This document shows, piece by piece, positions 7,278 to 16,577 of a DNA stretch of 40,147 nt; position 1 is the stretch's first letter; each line of letters starts with the position of its first letter. Location of the stretch: the NCBI GenBank assembly GCA_902793125.1, contig CADBCC010000012.1:6159-46305 (forward strand). Reading direction: 5' to 3'. Made by a program: the position numbers and the translations under genes. Source of the DNA: an uncultured Ruminococcus sp. (GTDB taxonomy: Bacteria; Bacillota; Clostridia; Oscillospirales; Acutalibacteraceae). The notes beneath the pieces are model-generated. The model was not told where the DNA came from, did no database searches, and saw only the letters and a program-made list of their open reading frames with translations.

Positions 7278-8911
7278 TTAACTTTAATTTTACACTTTAG
7301 CTTAATACCGTTTGTTTTTACGGTAATTGTCGCGTTTCCTTTTTTCTTGGCTTTTATCTTGCCTTTTTTGGAAACGGTGGCAATTTTTTTATTGCTCGAA
7401 GAAAACTTCGCTTTACCGACTTTTCCCGTAATTTTAAGCTTAAAAGTTTTTCCTTTTTTCAAAGTTTTCTTTTTAGCGTTTAGTTTTGGGTTTTTAATAT
7501 GAACTTTAAATTTCCAGGTTTTATTACTCTGCGAAAAAGTAATTGTCGCAGTACCTTTTTTTACGCCTTTAATTTTACCGGAGCTGTTAACCGAAGCAAT
7601 CTTTTTGTTGGAGGTTTTATAGCTTACTTTAGCGCTGCCCGAGGCAATTCCCGAAATCTTAGCGGATTGTTTTCGATAAAAATCTGTGTGGAATTCCACA
7701 CCTTTCGGGTTGATAAACGCGCTGTTGAACGCGTATTTAAAAGCGGCGGAACCTACTGCTCCGTAAACTTTAGAACCGCTTATTAATCTGTACTCCGATT
7801 TGTCGGTTTTGCTGTCGTAGTAGAAAGAAAAGCCGTAAGCGTGATCTCCGATTTGTGTTACGGATTTTGGAATTTTAAGTTTTTTAAGAGCTTTGTTTTC
7901 CGAGAAAGCTTCTGTGCCTATTGACTTTACCGTGCTTGGTATGCTTACGCTCGAAAGGCTCGGACAGTTGTAGAACGCGAACGCTCCGATTGATTTTACT
8001 CCGGATGAAATCTTAACTTTTTTAATTGATGTACATCCGTTAAAAGCCTCGTCGCAGATTTTCGAAGTGTTTTTCTTTATTGTAACACTTGCCGGTGAAC
8101 CGCTGAATGTATAAGCCATATTGTTTATATATACAATTCCCGCGGGTTTTCGGTTGAGCCAGGCAGTGTTGGTGAACGCGCCGGGCTGAATGTTTGTAAG
8201 TCCTGCGGGAATATTGATTGTTGCAAGATTGGTGCAGTATCTGAAAGCGCTTCTTTCAATTACTTTTACATTAGAGGGAATAGTAATTTTTTGGAGACTT
8301 TCGCAACCGTAAAACGCTGCAATTCCGATTACTGTTGCCGTGTTGGGAATATTTACTCCCGTAAGACCTGTGCAGTCTGAGAATATTCCGTCGGGAATAA
8401 AGGAGGTTTTGTCGGGAAGTTTAACCGTTTGTAATGCGTAGCATCCCGAAAAAATATTTTCGCCTAAGCTTGTAACGCTGTCGGGGATTGAGGCGGCTTT
8501 AAGGTTTCTGCAGGAGTAAAAAGCCTCTTCGGAAATGCTCTCTAAGGTATCCGCTATTTCCAAAGTTTCAAGGCCGCAGTTGTAAAATGCCGCTTTCGGA
8601 ATTGATTTTACTCCGTTTCCGATTATAAGATTATTAATATCTAAATTGTGCCAGGGATATTTTTCAGCTTCGTTTTCGCTGCCCATATTACCGTATCCGG
8701 AAATTGTGAGCGTTTTGTTTTCAGGGTTGTATTCCCATATGCAATCTCCCGTAAGTCCGCTGTAAACGGGGGCTCCCGTAGGGTTGGTTGTTCCTTCGGG
8801 ATTGTATTCGACAATTGTATCAGCCGAAGCGGTGAATGAGAATACAGACACAATGATTAATAAAACTAAAAACAAAGACAAAGCTGTTTTTGCGTATGAT
8901 TTAAAACTCAT
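7271..8911 (-). CDS. Secreted BspA-type leucine-rich repeat protein with BIG2 domains
   Basis: A 546-aa surface protein. A signal peptide (about 1-31, ending FTASADT) leads to the typical BspA entry segment IWEYNPENKTLTISGYG near residue 60. LRR_5 repeats of about 23 residues run from about 85 to 375, with pattern I..AF..C..L..I.IP..V..I (for example IPDSVTSLGENIFSGCYAL). Two BIG2-like Ig domains at about 400-470 and 475-546 end in a very Lys-rich strand pattern (GKIKAKKKGNATITVK). Such proteins are adhesins or ligand binders in gut bacteria. No LPXTG sorting motif or S-layer domain is visible, so retention on the cell may depend on the basic C-terminus; this is inference. A perfect consensus promoter lies upstream. 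Confidence 0.85.
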   Translation of the reverse strand: MSFKSYAKTALSLFLVLLIIVSVFSFTASADTIVEYNPEGTTNPTGAPVYSGLTGDCIWEYNPENKTLTISGYGNMGSENEAEKYPWHNLDINNLIIGNGVKSIPKAAFYNCGLETLEIADTLESISEEAFYSCRNLKAASIPDSVTSLGENIFSGCYALQTVKLPDKTSFIPDGIFSDCTGLTGVNIPNTATVIGIAAFYGCESLQKITIPSNVKVIERSAFRYCTNLATINIPAGLTNIQPGAFTNTAWLNRKPAGIVYINNMAYTFSGSPASVTIKKNTSKICDEAFNGCTSIKKVKISSGVKSIGAFAFYNCPSLSSVSIPSTVKSIGTEAFSENKALKKLKIPKSVTQIGDHAYGFSFYYDSKTDKSEYRLISGSKVYGAVGSAAFKYAFNSAFINPKGVEFHTDFYRKQSAKISGIASGSAKVSYKTSNKKIASVNSSGKIKGVKKGTATITFSQSNKTWKFKVHIKNPKLNAKKKTLKKGKTFKLKITGKVGKAKFSSSNKKIATVSKKGKIKAKKKGNATITVKTNGIKLKCKIKVKK

Positions 8912-8961
8912 AGTATTAACATCTCCTTCTCCAGAAATCGAGTATAAACTAACTCATTATC

Positions 8962-8990
8962 ATTATATATTGAATAGATATAATTGTCAA
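8962..8990 (-). promoter_or_regulatory. Perfect consensus sigma-A promoter of the LRR gene
   Basis: Minus-strand TTGACA (8990-8985), 17-nt spacer, TATAAT (8967-8962). This is an exact match to consensus in all 12 positions and suggests strong transcription. The leader is about 45 nt. Confidence 0.85.
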
Positions 8991-9058
8991 ACAGCATTAA
9001 AAGGGTAATTATATTATTCTTTCTGATATTTTATCTGAAAAATATGAGAGAAAAATGA

Positions 9059-9089
9059 AGAGTGGTACGTTTTAATTTCGTACCACTCT
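9059..9089 (-). terminator. Terminator of the NSS transporter gene
   Basis: A perfect 11-bp stem (9059-9069 with 9079-9089), 9-nt A/T loop. On the minus strand it is followed by a moderately T-rich sequence, so termination may be incomplete. Confidence 0.7.
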
Positions 9090-9098
9090 GATTATGTA

Positions 9099-10625
9099 TT
9101 AGTCTTTCCAGACAACTTCGTCTTCAACGAAGCCCTTCTTTTTCTTTGAATTAATAATTGCTTTTGCAATAAATCCGCTTAAAAATACGAGTATTGTTAC
9201 AGCCCATCCCGCGGCAATCTGTGCCCAGATCGGATAGTCGGGATTGTATGTACCGCCGTTCTGTACGAAAAGCGTTACAACGTTCCAGATGAAAAGCGCG
9301 GCTAAAAGTAAAGGTGAAACAAACTTAATTGAAGAAGCAAGCCACCAGTACGGAGCTTTAAATCTCTTTGTGTTTTTGTTGACTTCGTTAAGCACTTTTC
9401 TGAGGCTGAATGTCCAGCCGATAGCTACACATTCAAGAACACCTATAACAATAAGGTTGAACGAGTTAGCCCAGTTATCTACGATATCGAGCCATGCAAG
9501 TCCCGACTGAGTTACAAAAAGAAGCGAAATTATTCCCGCGATAATACAAACCGTGATTGTAACCTTTTTCGGTTTAATATGGAATTTATCGGAAACCGCA
9601 GCCGATACGCCTTCAACAATTGAGAACGCCGAGTCAATAGCGAGCGTAATAAGCATTAAGTAGAATATTGCACCGAATAAAGCGTTAAGCCAGCCGATGC
9701 TTGTAAGGTTAACTATAGCCTGCGGATAAACGAGGAACGCTGTTCCTATTCCGCTGGCGGTGATGTCGTCGAGCATACCTGTTCCGCCCATTGTCGCGAA
9801 CATAACTACACCGGAAAGCACGCTTACCGCCATATCCGAGAAAGCGATAATCATAGCGTCGGCCGCCACGTTGGCGTCGTCGCCGACATAAGAGCCGTAA
9901 GCGAACATAATCGCCATCATAATCGACAGGCTGTAGAATACCTGGCCTATAGCGTCGACCAAAAGCGTAGGATCCGATAAAGCGCTGAAATCGGGGATAA
10001 AGAATTTAGCGAGTCCCGCGGCGGCTCCCGGCATTGTGCAGCCCTTTACTGCCATAATTAAAAGCAATACTACCGGGGCGAATACTGTGAATTTTACAAC
10101 TTTACCTACGGATTTAGCGCCGTTTCTTATACAGTAGAAGATAAGTCCCCACGCGATAACCAAACATAAAAGAACAATCCACGGAATGCCGAATCCTTCG
10201 ATTTTTCCTGTGGTTTCGGTAAGTTTAAAGAAAAGTTCCGACGCTTCTTTGGATTTATTAGTCATACCCGCAAACTGCCACGAGTTTACGAACATAAGAA
10301 TAACCCACGCGAATACTACCGAATAGTAGCAAACGATTACAAAAGCGTTGGATGTAGCCGACCAACCGACAAACTCCCATTTTTTACCGATACCGCGCAT
10401 ACTCTCGATAGCGCCTTTTCTGAATTTTCTCGAAATCGAGATTTCCATCATAAGAAGCGGAATACCCATTACCAACATAGCCGCAAGGTAAACCAATAAG
10501 AATGTTCCGCCGCCGTGTTTAGCGGCGAGTCCGGGGAATCTCCATGCGTTGCCGAGTCCTACAGCTGAACCTATAGCCGCAAGGATGAAGGTAAGTCTGG
10601 AGCTCCATTGACCTCTTTCTTCCAT
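9099..10625 (-). CDS. Sodium-dependent transporter of the NSS/SNF family
   Basis: A 508-aa integral membrane protein of the neurotransmitter:sodium symporter family. It has the signature TM1 sequence AAIGSAVGLGNAWRFPG with its unwound Na+/substrate-binding stretch, then GGGTFLLVYLAAMLVMGIP (TM2). TM6 (FYSLSIMMAIMFAYGSYV) and TM8 (LITLAIDSAFSIVEGVSAA) carry the usual Na+-site residues. Bacterial members (LeuT, TnaT, MhsT) import amino acids with Na+. Length and hydrophobicity fit 11-12 helices, and the tail is short and charged. The exact substrate cannot be told from sequence alone. AGGAGG lies before the ATG, and the promoter is at 10672-10700. Confidence 0.92.
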   Translation of the reverse strand: MEERGQWSSRLTFILAAIGSAVGLGNAWRFPGLAAKHGGGTFLLVYLAAMLVMGIPLLMMEISISRKFRKGAIESMRGIGKKWEFVGWSATSNAFVIVCYYSVVFAWVILMFVNSWQFAGMTNKSKEASELFFKLTETTGKIEGFGIPWIVLLCLVIAWGLIFYCIRNGAKSVGKVVKFTVFAPVVLLLIMAVKGCTMPGAAAGLAKFFIPDFSALSDPTLLVDAIGQVFYSLSIMMAIMFAYGSYVGDDANVAADAMIIAFSDMAVSVLSGVVMFATMGGTGMLDDITASGIGTAFLVYPQAIVNLTSIGWLNALFGAIFYLMLITLAIDSAFSIVEGVSAAVSDKFHIKPKKVTITVCIIAGIISLLFVTQSGLAWLDIVDNWANSFNLIVIGVLECVAIGWTFSLRKVLNEVNKNTKRFKAPYWWLASSIKFVSPLLLAALFIWNVVTLFVQNGGTYNPDYPIWAQIAAGWAVTILVFLSGFIAKAIINSKKKKGFVEDEVVWKD

Positions 10626-10671
10626 TTTTCCTCCTTTTGGTCAAAAAAGACCGATTTTTATCGTTAAAAAT

Positions 10672-10700
10672 ATTATATACTTTTAATGTGAATAATTCAA
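10672..10700 (-). promoter_or_regulatory. Sigma-A promoter of the NSS transporter gene
   Basis: Minus-strand TTGAAT (10700-10695), 17-nt spacer, TATAAT (10677-10672). The short leader holds two small hairpins (GGTC/GACC and CGAT/ATCG) just before the RBS. Confidence 0.7.
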
Positions 10701-10731
10701 TATATATGACAGTTTTGTTAGAATAGAAAAA

Positions 10732-10751
10732 GCCGGCTCAGTTGAGCCGGC
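10732..10751 (-). terminator. Terminator of the Cys/Gly miniprotein gene
   Basis: GCCGGCTC (10732-10739) pairs with GAGCCGGC (10744-10751), 4-nt loop. On the minus strand it is followed by TTTTTCTATT. Confidence 0.85.
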
Positions 10752-10764
10752 AAAATTTGAACTT

Positions 10765-10875
10765 TTAGCAGCCGCAACCACAGTTGTCACCGTTGTTACC
10801 GCAACAAGTGCAGATAATGAGAATAAGAAGAATAATCCAGCAGCATCCGTTTCCGCCGAAACCATTGTTACACAT
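10765..10875 (-). CDS. 36-aa Cys/Gly-rich membrane miniprotein
   Basis: A small gene below usual length cut-offs. The protein begins MCNNGFGGNGCCW, has a single hydrophobic helix (IILLILIIC, residues 14-22) and ends CCGNNGDNCGCGC. It has nine Cys in 36 residues. Evidence that it is real: a very strong RBS (AAAGGAGG, 8 nt before the ATG), a clean terminator right after the stop, and its own intergenic slot. The build resembles the tiny Gly/Cys-rich membrane proteins seen in clostridia and Ruminococcaceae, some tied to sporulation, but I do not assign a family. The cysteine clusters flank the helix on both sides. Confidence 0.75.
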   Translation of the reverse strand: MCNNGFGGNGCCWIILLILIICTCCGNNGDNCGCGC

Positions 10876-10953
10876 ATATCTTTCCTCCTTTCGTCTACAT
10901 TACATAATATCCAAAAGGAGGAATTGTGTTACATTTTAGTTAAGACGGATTGA

Positions 10954-13248
10954 TTACCAGGTTTTAAATATTGAGAACATTCTCGCGAATCCTACGAAAT
11001 CCGCCTCGTGGTTGTTGAGGTAGGGCGAGGGGTAATAGTAGGAGAATACCAGAGCGGTATTAACTACTATAGCTAAAAACATCGAAATTACGATGAAAGC
11101 TCTGTAAAGGTGTTTTGCTTCTTCGCTCTTTAAGTTTCTGTATAAGAGGAAGATTACCATAAACGCGCACGCTGTCATCTCCCAGGCGAAATCCATCATA
11201 TATCTTACGCCGTAGAAAGATTCCCAGATTGACTCAATTACTACGAACGGCACAACTACCGCGCATAAAGTGAACAGAATCGCGGTGGTGACTCTCTTTT
11301 TCTTATCGACATATTTTAAAGCGAAAGGCGAAACGAAAATCGCTAATGTCGGTAGAGCTCTGAATAAAATTCCGCAGCCGTTCATTGTCATTACATAGTA
11401 ATATCCGTTGATGTTTAAATTGGATACAGTAGACGTAAAATAGGGGAACTGGCCTGTGAACGAGGGTAAAGCGAAGATGTAGTCAAAGAAACCTACAGCG
11501 GCCGCCTGAGTGTGAAATTCGGTTTTTGTAAAGTCGTTAATAGTTATCGAATAATCAATACCGAAGTCCGTAAACGAGCCGAACCGCGCGTAGTTATAAT
11601 ACATCTGAGCTCCGCCGATTATAATAAACGGTATCAGCGCAGCGGCTAAATAGATAATAATCTGTTTTTTATCGGTATTCTCATTCTTTAATTTCAGCAG
11701 TCCGACAATTATAAACGCGATTGAAACCACGCACCAGATTATTGTTGTCGGACGGCAGGTTACTCCGATTGCCAAAAACAGAGTTGAAAGCAGTACATTG
11801 CGCTTTATTATTTTTCCTCCGCCGATAACATTTGACGCGAGCATAAAGTAAGCTCCCATAGCCGTAAAGCAGAATCCCGACGATTGCGCTATTTCGTAGA
11901 AGTTTACGTTAACCGTACAGTACCAGACTCCGCAGGAAGCGAATATCGTAACAAGCGCGGCGGTGAAAATTCCGATGCTTATATCGGGGAAGAATTTTTT
12001 AATAAGAACATAGAAAGCGAGCCCTATAAACAGAAGACCTATCGAGTTGAATATTATACCTGCCCACGTGCTCGGGAAGTAATGCCCCGTAAACATATGA
12101 TACGGCATAAATAAAAGAACAACAGGTCCGGCGCCGTAGTACGAATAATACTTTCCGTTATAGTATACATGGTCCCAAAGACAGTCGGCATTTTGCTCAA
12201 GGCGAACGCCCCAGTCGTACGGATTTTTCAAATCTTTAAGGCTTTGCGAAGGCTGAGCGTCCAGCTCGACCTTGCCTTTCTCAAACGCGTCTACCATTTC
12301 TTTGGTCATCTGATTTCCCGTGTTCATCGAAAAATCAGACATACCTTTTACATTTGTAAAAGAAAGTGTCATTGAAACTATAATCGCCGTGGCGATAATA
12401 ACCGCGGTAACGCGTTTTAAGAGTACGCCTTTCTCTGAAATCGGACTCCTTAACGCTATAGATTTCTTGAAAAGAAATACAAAAAGAGCGGCTAAAAGGA
12501 ATATCGCAATTCTTCCGTAATTACATTCGGACGGAAAATCATAGTTTATTTTAGCTGAAAAAACCTGAATAATGTCGGTTTGGTTTTCCGAACTTAAATG
12601 AATTTTAAGCTTTCCGACTTTTCCTGAAAAATTACATACAATATATTTTGTTGATTCAATACCTTTTACAACGGAACCTTTTACAAGTCCCGAACGGCAT
12701 CTGTAGGTTTCGGCGGTTTCATCCGTAAAGTCAATACTGTAATCGACTTTATAATGGTTGGAATTTACGTCGAGCAGAATTGTGCCGACGCGTTCGTTTA
12801 TATCCGAAAATTCAAATGTGCCCGAACCCGTAGCGGTATACCCCAGCTGGTTTTTGCTGAAGTTCTGAGCGGAAGCTGTGCTTAAATTCAGGTCTTTTTT
12901 ATTATATTCTCCTCGCCAGAGGTGATAGCTGTTGAAATTAAAAACAACGGCTTCGATTATAAGTATAATCATTAAAGCCTTTGAAATGAAAAGCAGTGTG
13001 TTTTTAATTCCCTCTTTTTTGCCGAATTTTTTAGCGTAAATGTTAATAGCTAAGCTTAAAGCCGCAATGAAAGCCGCTCCGAGCGAAATGCTTTTAAGCG
13101 AATCATTAACCGCAAAAGAAAAAATACAAAGAACAACTGACGCCGCGATGCATATGAAATAAGCTTTTTCCGCAAAATCTTTTTTCAGAAAACTGAAAAC
13201 TGTGCCCGCTGTAAGCGCAATTATTCCGGCAATAAAAATTATATTCAA
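10954..13248 (-). CDS. Large polytopic membrane protein, GT-C glycosyltransferase-like
   Basis: 764 aa. Several N-terminal helices (residues 1-105) precede an extracytoplasmic beta-rich domain (about 115-235). A further set of about ten helices (about 240-764) is interrupted by a loop with ADCLWDHVYYNGKYYSYYG, near residue 355. The layout, polytopic with an exposed loop after early helices, resembles GT-C fold enzymes that use polyprenyl-linked sugars, but I see no diagnostic catalytic motif, so the enzymatic role is inference. The start is a TTG at 13248, with GGCGGAGAT 4 nt upstream and no better ATG. It is divergent from yfhO with paired promoters, suggesting a shared job in cell-envelope polymer glycosylation. 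Confidence 0.6.
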   Translation of the reverse strand: MNIIFIAGIIALTAGTVFSFLKKDFAEKAYFICIAASVVLCIFSFAVNDSLKSISLGAAFIAALSLAINIYAKKFGKKEGIKNTLLFISKALMIILIIEAVVFNFNSYHLWRGEYNKKDLNLSTASAQNFSKNQLGYTATGSGTFEFSDINERVGTILLDVNSNHYKVDYSIDFTDETAETYRCRSGLVKGSVVKGIESTKYIVCNFSGKVGKLKIHLSSENQTDIIQVFSAKINYDFPSECNYGRIAIFLLAALFVFLFKKSIALRSPISEKGVLLKRVTAVIIATAIIVSMTLSFTNVKGMSDFSMNTGNQMTKEMVDAFEKGKVELDAQPSQSLKDLKNPYDWGVRLEQNADCLWDHVYYNGKYYSYYGAGPVVLLFMPYHMFTGHYFPSTWAGIIFNSIGLLFIGLAFYVLIKKFFPDISIGIFTAALVTIFASCGVWYCTVNVNFYEIAQSSGFCFTAMGAYFMLASNVIGGGKIIKRNVLLSTLFLAIGVTCRPTTIIWCVVSIAFIIVGLLKLKNENTDKKQIIIYLAAALIPFIIIGGAQMYYNYARFGSFTDFGIDYSITINDFTKTEFHTQAAAVGFFDYIFALPSFTGQFPYFTSTVSNLNINGYYYVMTMNGCGILFRALPTLAIFVSPFALKYVDKKKRVTTAILFTLCAVVVPFVVIESIWESFYGVRYMMDFAWEMTACAFMVIFLLYRNLKSEEAKHLYRAFIVISMFLAIVVNTALVFSYYYPSPYLNNHEADFVGFARMFSIFKTW

Positions 13249-13311
13249 GTTTATCTCCGCCTTTCTTTTTCATAAAATCAAAAAGATGAAAAAGTATAAT
13301 AATATATTGCT

Positions 13312-13340
13312 ATTATATATTAAAAAACTATATATTTCAA
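13312..13340 (-). promoter_or_regulatory. Sigma-A promoter of the GT-C-like gene
   Basis: Minus-strand TTGAAA (13340-13335), 17-nt spacer, TATAAT (13317-13312). It is the leftward half of a divergent promoter pair. Confidence 0.75.
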
Positions 13341-13412
13341 TAAAAATTTGAGCAAATAAATAAAAATTCATATTAACACCACGGATAATGTGAATTTTTG
13401 TATCTGAAATAC

Positions 13413-13441
13413 TTGAATAATTCGAATGTAAATGATATAAT
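13413..13441 (+). promoter_or_regulatory. Sigma-A promoter of the yfhO-like gene
   Basis: TTGAAT (13413-13418), 17-nt spacer, TATAAT (13436-13441). It is the rightward half of the divergent pair; the two -35 boxes are about 73 nt apart. Confidence 0.75.
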
Positions 13442-13499
13442 TTTAAAGTTAACGCTATTATTCTAAACAGGTAATACGGTTAAATTCGGAGGAATCGGA

Positions 13500-16463
13500 A
13501 TGAAGCTTTCTGCTAAAAACAAACATCCTCAAATCAGGTTAGATAGAATTAAAACTCCTAATTATTGGATTCTTTATACTATTTTTTTCTCGTTGATGAT
13601 TGCTGTTGTTTACCACTATTTTATTTTTACAGGAAAGGTTTCAATATGGATTGACGACGGTAAAACCCAGAATTATACAACGCTTGTATATATGGGTGTA
13701 TGGATAAGGGAAATGATTAGGAATTTTATTCATAATCATTCTTTGAATATTGCGACGTATTCATTCAGCTTGGGTTACGGCGGAGATATTGTCCAGCTTC
13801 TGCATTATTATGTTTTAGGCGATCCGTTTAATATTTTCACAATATTTGTTCCGTCTTCAAAAACTATTTATCTTTATCATTTTCTTATTGCCTTAAGGTT
13901 GTTTTTCGCGGGATTTGTTTTCTCAAAAATGTGTTTTTGTTTTAATAAAAACGCGAATAAAATTGCCGTGCTTGCGGGAGCCTTAGCTTATGTTTTCTGC
14001 GCTTACGCAATGATTTCGGGACCCCGCCATCCTTATTTTATAAATCCGATGATATATTTCCCGATGATTATTATGGGAATTGAAAAAATACGCAAAAAAG
14101 AAACTCCGTTTGTGTTTATTTTAGGCGTATTCTTTTCGGCGCTGAGCAACTTCTATTTCTTCTATATGATCGTTATTTTTACGGTTATGTACGTTGTTTT
14201 AAAGTTTATCTGCGATATAAAGAAAACAACTTTTATCGACGCGGTTATTTACTTCTTAAAGCTGATAATATTCTCCGTGCTCGGTGTAGTTATGGCGGGA
14301 TTAATCTTTTTACCTGTAGTATTGCAGTTTTTAGGCGACCCGAGAATGACGTCGGAAACATATGTCGAAATGTTTTATACAAGCGAATACTATAAATCTG
14401 TTCCGAGACTTTTGGTCGCAACGGGGAAAAGTGTTCCCATGTGGACTCATATCGGTTTCGGAGGTATAATTATCCCCGCGATATTTACGCTTTTTATAAA
14501 ACGCGGAAAAAGGCTTTTCCTTAAAATCGCTTTTATATTAGTAGTTATATTTATGCTTGTTCCGTATATCGGACATATATTCAACGGACTTTCATACGCG
14601 TCAAACCGCTGGATTTGGGTTGCTGCGCCCTTATTTGCGTATATTATTACCGTAACCGCGGAAGATTTTGTTACGCTCGGCCGCAGGGATTTAGTTAAAT
14701 GTCTTATGTTTACCGGTTTTTACTTTGTGCTTTGCGCGGTAGTTCGATATTCCATTGACTCGAATGTAGCTATCCAGTTGTCAATCGCAATTTCCGCAAT
14801 ATTCCTGATTTTCTTAATAAATACTTCGGCTGTAAGATACAAACGCTATGTAACAATGGTGGCGTTGATTGCCGTTATGATAGGAATAGCGGTAAACTCT
14901 TATTACGCAATTTCGCCCTATAATTCGGAGTTTTTAAGCGAATACGACGACGCTCCTCAATTTAACGAAAATTATAGTTCCAATGAAGCCACAATTATAA
15001 AGAAAGAGTACCCCCAAGACGAATTTTTCAGATATACGGGAAGTTCGCTTCAGTACAATGCGTCGCTTTTAAACGGCCTTTCTTCTACGCAGTTTTATTA
15101 CAGTATGTCAAATCCGAATCTTTTTGAGTGGTTTGATGAGATGAATACGAATATCACAATGGGGCAGATGTATAAAGATCTGGACGATTCGGCAATTTTA
15201 AATACTCTTGCCAACGTTAAGTATTTTTCGTCCGGAAGTAATTACAACAGAGAACAGAATATCCATAATATGGATTCGGAAAAACGTGTTCCGTACGGAT
15301 TCGATTTTGAAAACGGAAGGCATTTTGTGTTTAATGACGGCGTTGTGACGGAAACTTTGATGCCCGAAAACAGATATGATGTTGAAAAGAATTCTTACTC
15401 GGTTTACGAAAATAAAAACTTCCTTCCGTTTGGTTACACTTATTCTTCAACTGTTTCGCGTGATGAGTACTCTAAAATGAGCGCTATTGAAAAGCAGGAG
15501 GCTCTGCTTCAGGGGGTTGTGCTTGATAAGGATGAAAACTCCCTTAAAAAAGTTGAAACAGAGTTTTTGAATAAAGATATAAGTTATACAATTGTTCCCG
15601 GAGAAAACGTTACTTATTCCGATAATAAGTTTACTTCTACCGCGGACAGCACTGTTGTAACTCTGTATCTTGATAAAACTTTAAAAAACAGCGAAACATA
15701 TATAGCGTTTAAAAATGTGGATTTTGTCGGTACAAGTGAATATGAGTTGTATAGCGGCAACGCTGCGGTCGATCCCGAAGATAAGTTCAATAAAGAGGAT
15801 TTGGCTGATGTCGGCACATTTGAAACCGAGATTATGAAAACCGAGAATATGGATTTCGCTTCTCCCACACGAGTGGATATCGGCGTATCGGGGCAGATTG
15901 GCGGTTTTAAAAGTTTTGCTTACCGTGATGAAAATAATATGTATTACGAAGGCAGAAAAGACTTTATGATGAACCTGGATTATTCGGAAAAACCGCTTAA
16001 GTCAGTGAATATTTATCTTCCCGTAAGAGGCGTGTACAGTTTTGATGAGCTGAAGATTTACTGCCTGCCGTTTGATAATTACGAAGAAAGGGTAGAGGCG
16101 CTTAAAGAAGATGTTTTGACCAATGTGGATTTCCATGAGTATAAGGATTCGTTCTCGACTAATGAAATCACGGGAGAAATTTCTTTAAAAGAAAATAAAC
16201 TTCTTATGCTTACAATTCCTTACAGCGACGGCTGGAAGGCTTATGTTGACGGAAAAGAAGTTGAAATTTTAAGAGCGAATACTGCTTTTTCCGGTATTAT
16301 GCTCAGCAAGGGCAGCCACAAGATACAGCTTAAATACGATACTCCATGGCTTAAATTGGGAATAAACTTTAGCATTATCGGAGCGGGTATTTTTGTATTG
16401 CTTATTATTGTACTGATATCAATAAAACTGATTAAGAAATCAAAGTCAAGGCGGAGTGCTTAA
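13500..16463 (+). CDS. YfhO family membrane protein
   Basis: A 987-aa protein with the YfhO architecture. About 12-14 transmembrane helices (residues 25-480) precede a large extracellular domain (480-950), and one final helix (about 957-977) ends in a basic KKSKSRRS tail. The family hallmark near the C-terminus is present: TIPYSDGWKAYVDGKEVEI, then GIMLSKGSHKIQLKY. YfhO proteins are GT-C-type enzymes; Bacillus and Listeria members add sugars to lipoteichoic acid or related envelope polymers at the outer membrane face. Usual length is 850-1000 aa, so it is complete. GGAGG lies before the ATG. A terminator overlaps the stop codon. Confidence 0.88.
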   Translation: MKLSAKNKHPQIRLDRIKTPNYWILYTIFFSLMIAVVYHYFIFTGKVSIWIDDGKTQNYTTLVYMGVWIREMIRNFIHNHSLNIATYSFSLGYGGDIVQLLHYYVLGDPFNIFTIFVPSSKTIYLYHFLIALRLFFAGFVFSKMCFCFNKNANKIAVLAGALAYVFCAYAMISGPRHPYFINPMIYFPMIIMGIEKIRKKETPFVFILGVFFSALSNFYFFYMIVIFTVMYVVLKFICDIKKTTFIDAVIYFLKLIIFSVLGVVMAGLIFLPVVLQFLGDPRMTSETYVEMFYTSEYYKSVPRLLVATGKSVPMWTHIGFGGIIIPAIFTLFIKRGKRLFLKIAFILVVIFMLVPYIGHIFNGLSYASNRWIWVAAPLFAYIITVTAEDFVTLGRRDLVKCLMFTGFYFVLCAVVRYSIDSNVAIQLSIAISAIFLIFLINTSAVRYKRYVTMVALIAVMIGIAVNSYYAISPYNSEFLSEYDDAPQFNENYSSNEATIIKKEYPQDEFFRYTGSSLQYNASLLNGLSSTQFYYSMSNPNLFEWFDEMNTNITMGQMYKDLDDSAILNTLANVKYFSSGSNYNREQNIHNMDSEKRVPYGFDFENGRHFVFNDGVVTETLMPENRYDVEKNSYSVYENKNFLPFGYTYSSTVSRDEYSKMSAIEKQEALLQGVVLDKDENSLKKVETEFLNKDISYTIVPGENVTYSDNKFTSTADSTVVTLYLDKTLKNSETYIAFKNVDFVGTSEYELYSGNAAVDPEDKFNKEDLADVGTFETEIMKTENMDFASPTRVDIGVSGQIGGFKSFAYRDENNMYYEGRKDFMMNLDYSEKPLKSVNIYLPVRGVYSFDELKIYCLPFDNYEERVEALKEDVLTNVDFHEYKDSFSTNEITGEISLKENKLLMLTIPYSDGWKAYVDGKEVEILRANTAFSGIMLSKGSHKIQLKYDTPWLKLGINFSIIGAGIFVLLIIVLISIKLIKKSKSRRSA

Positions 16464-16477
16464 AGCTCCGCCTTTTT
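16448..16477 (+). terminator. Terminator overlapping the yfhO stop codon
   Basis: AAGGCGGAG (16448-16456) pairs with CTCCGCCTT (16466-16474), then TTT. The TAA stop lies in the loop. Confidence 0.8.
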
Positions 16478-16502
16478 GCTGTCTTAAATTGTATAAAAAC
16501 TA

Positions 16503-16531
16503 TTGTAATTATTGCTCAAATATGATAAAAT
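16503..16531 (+). promoter_or_regulatory. Sigma-A promoter of the thyX operon
   Basis: TTGTAA (16503-16508), 17-nt spacer, TAAAAT (16526-16531), about 40 nt before the thyX start. Confidence 0.7.
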
Positions 16532-16577
16532 AAAACGGTATAGGATTTTGTAGAAAAATTACGAAAAGAGGATTCTT

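Noticed and set aside
10683-10865. 60-aa minus-strand reading frame with an Ala/Val-rich sequence
   Set aside because: It overlaps the 36-aa Cys/Gly gene in another frame and runs through that gene's terminator hairpin. The shorter frame has the strong RBS and this one does not.
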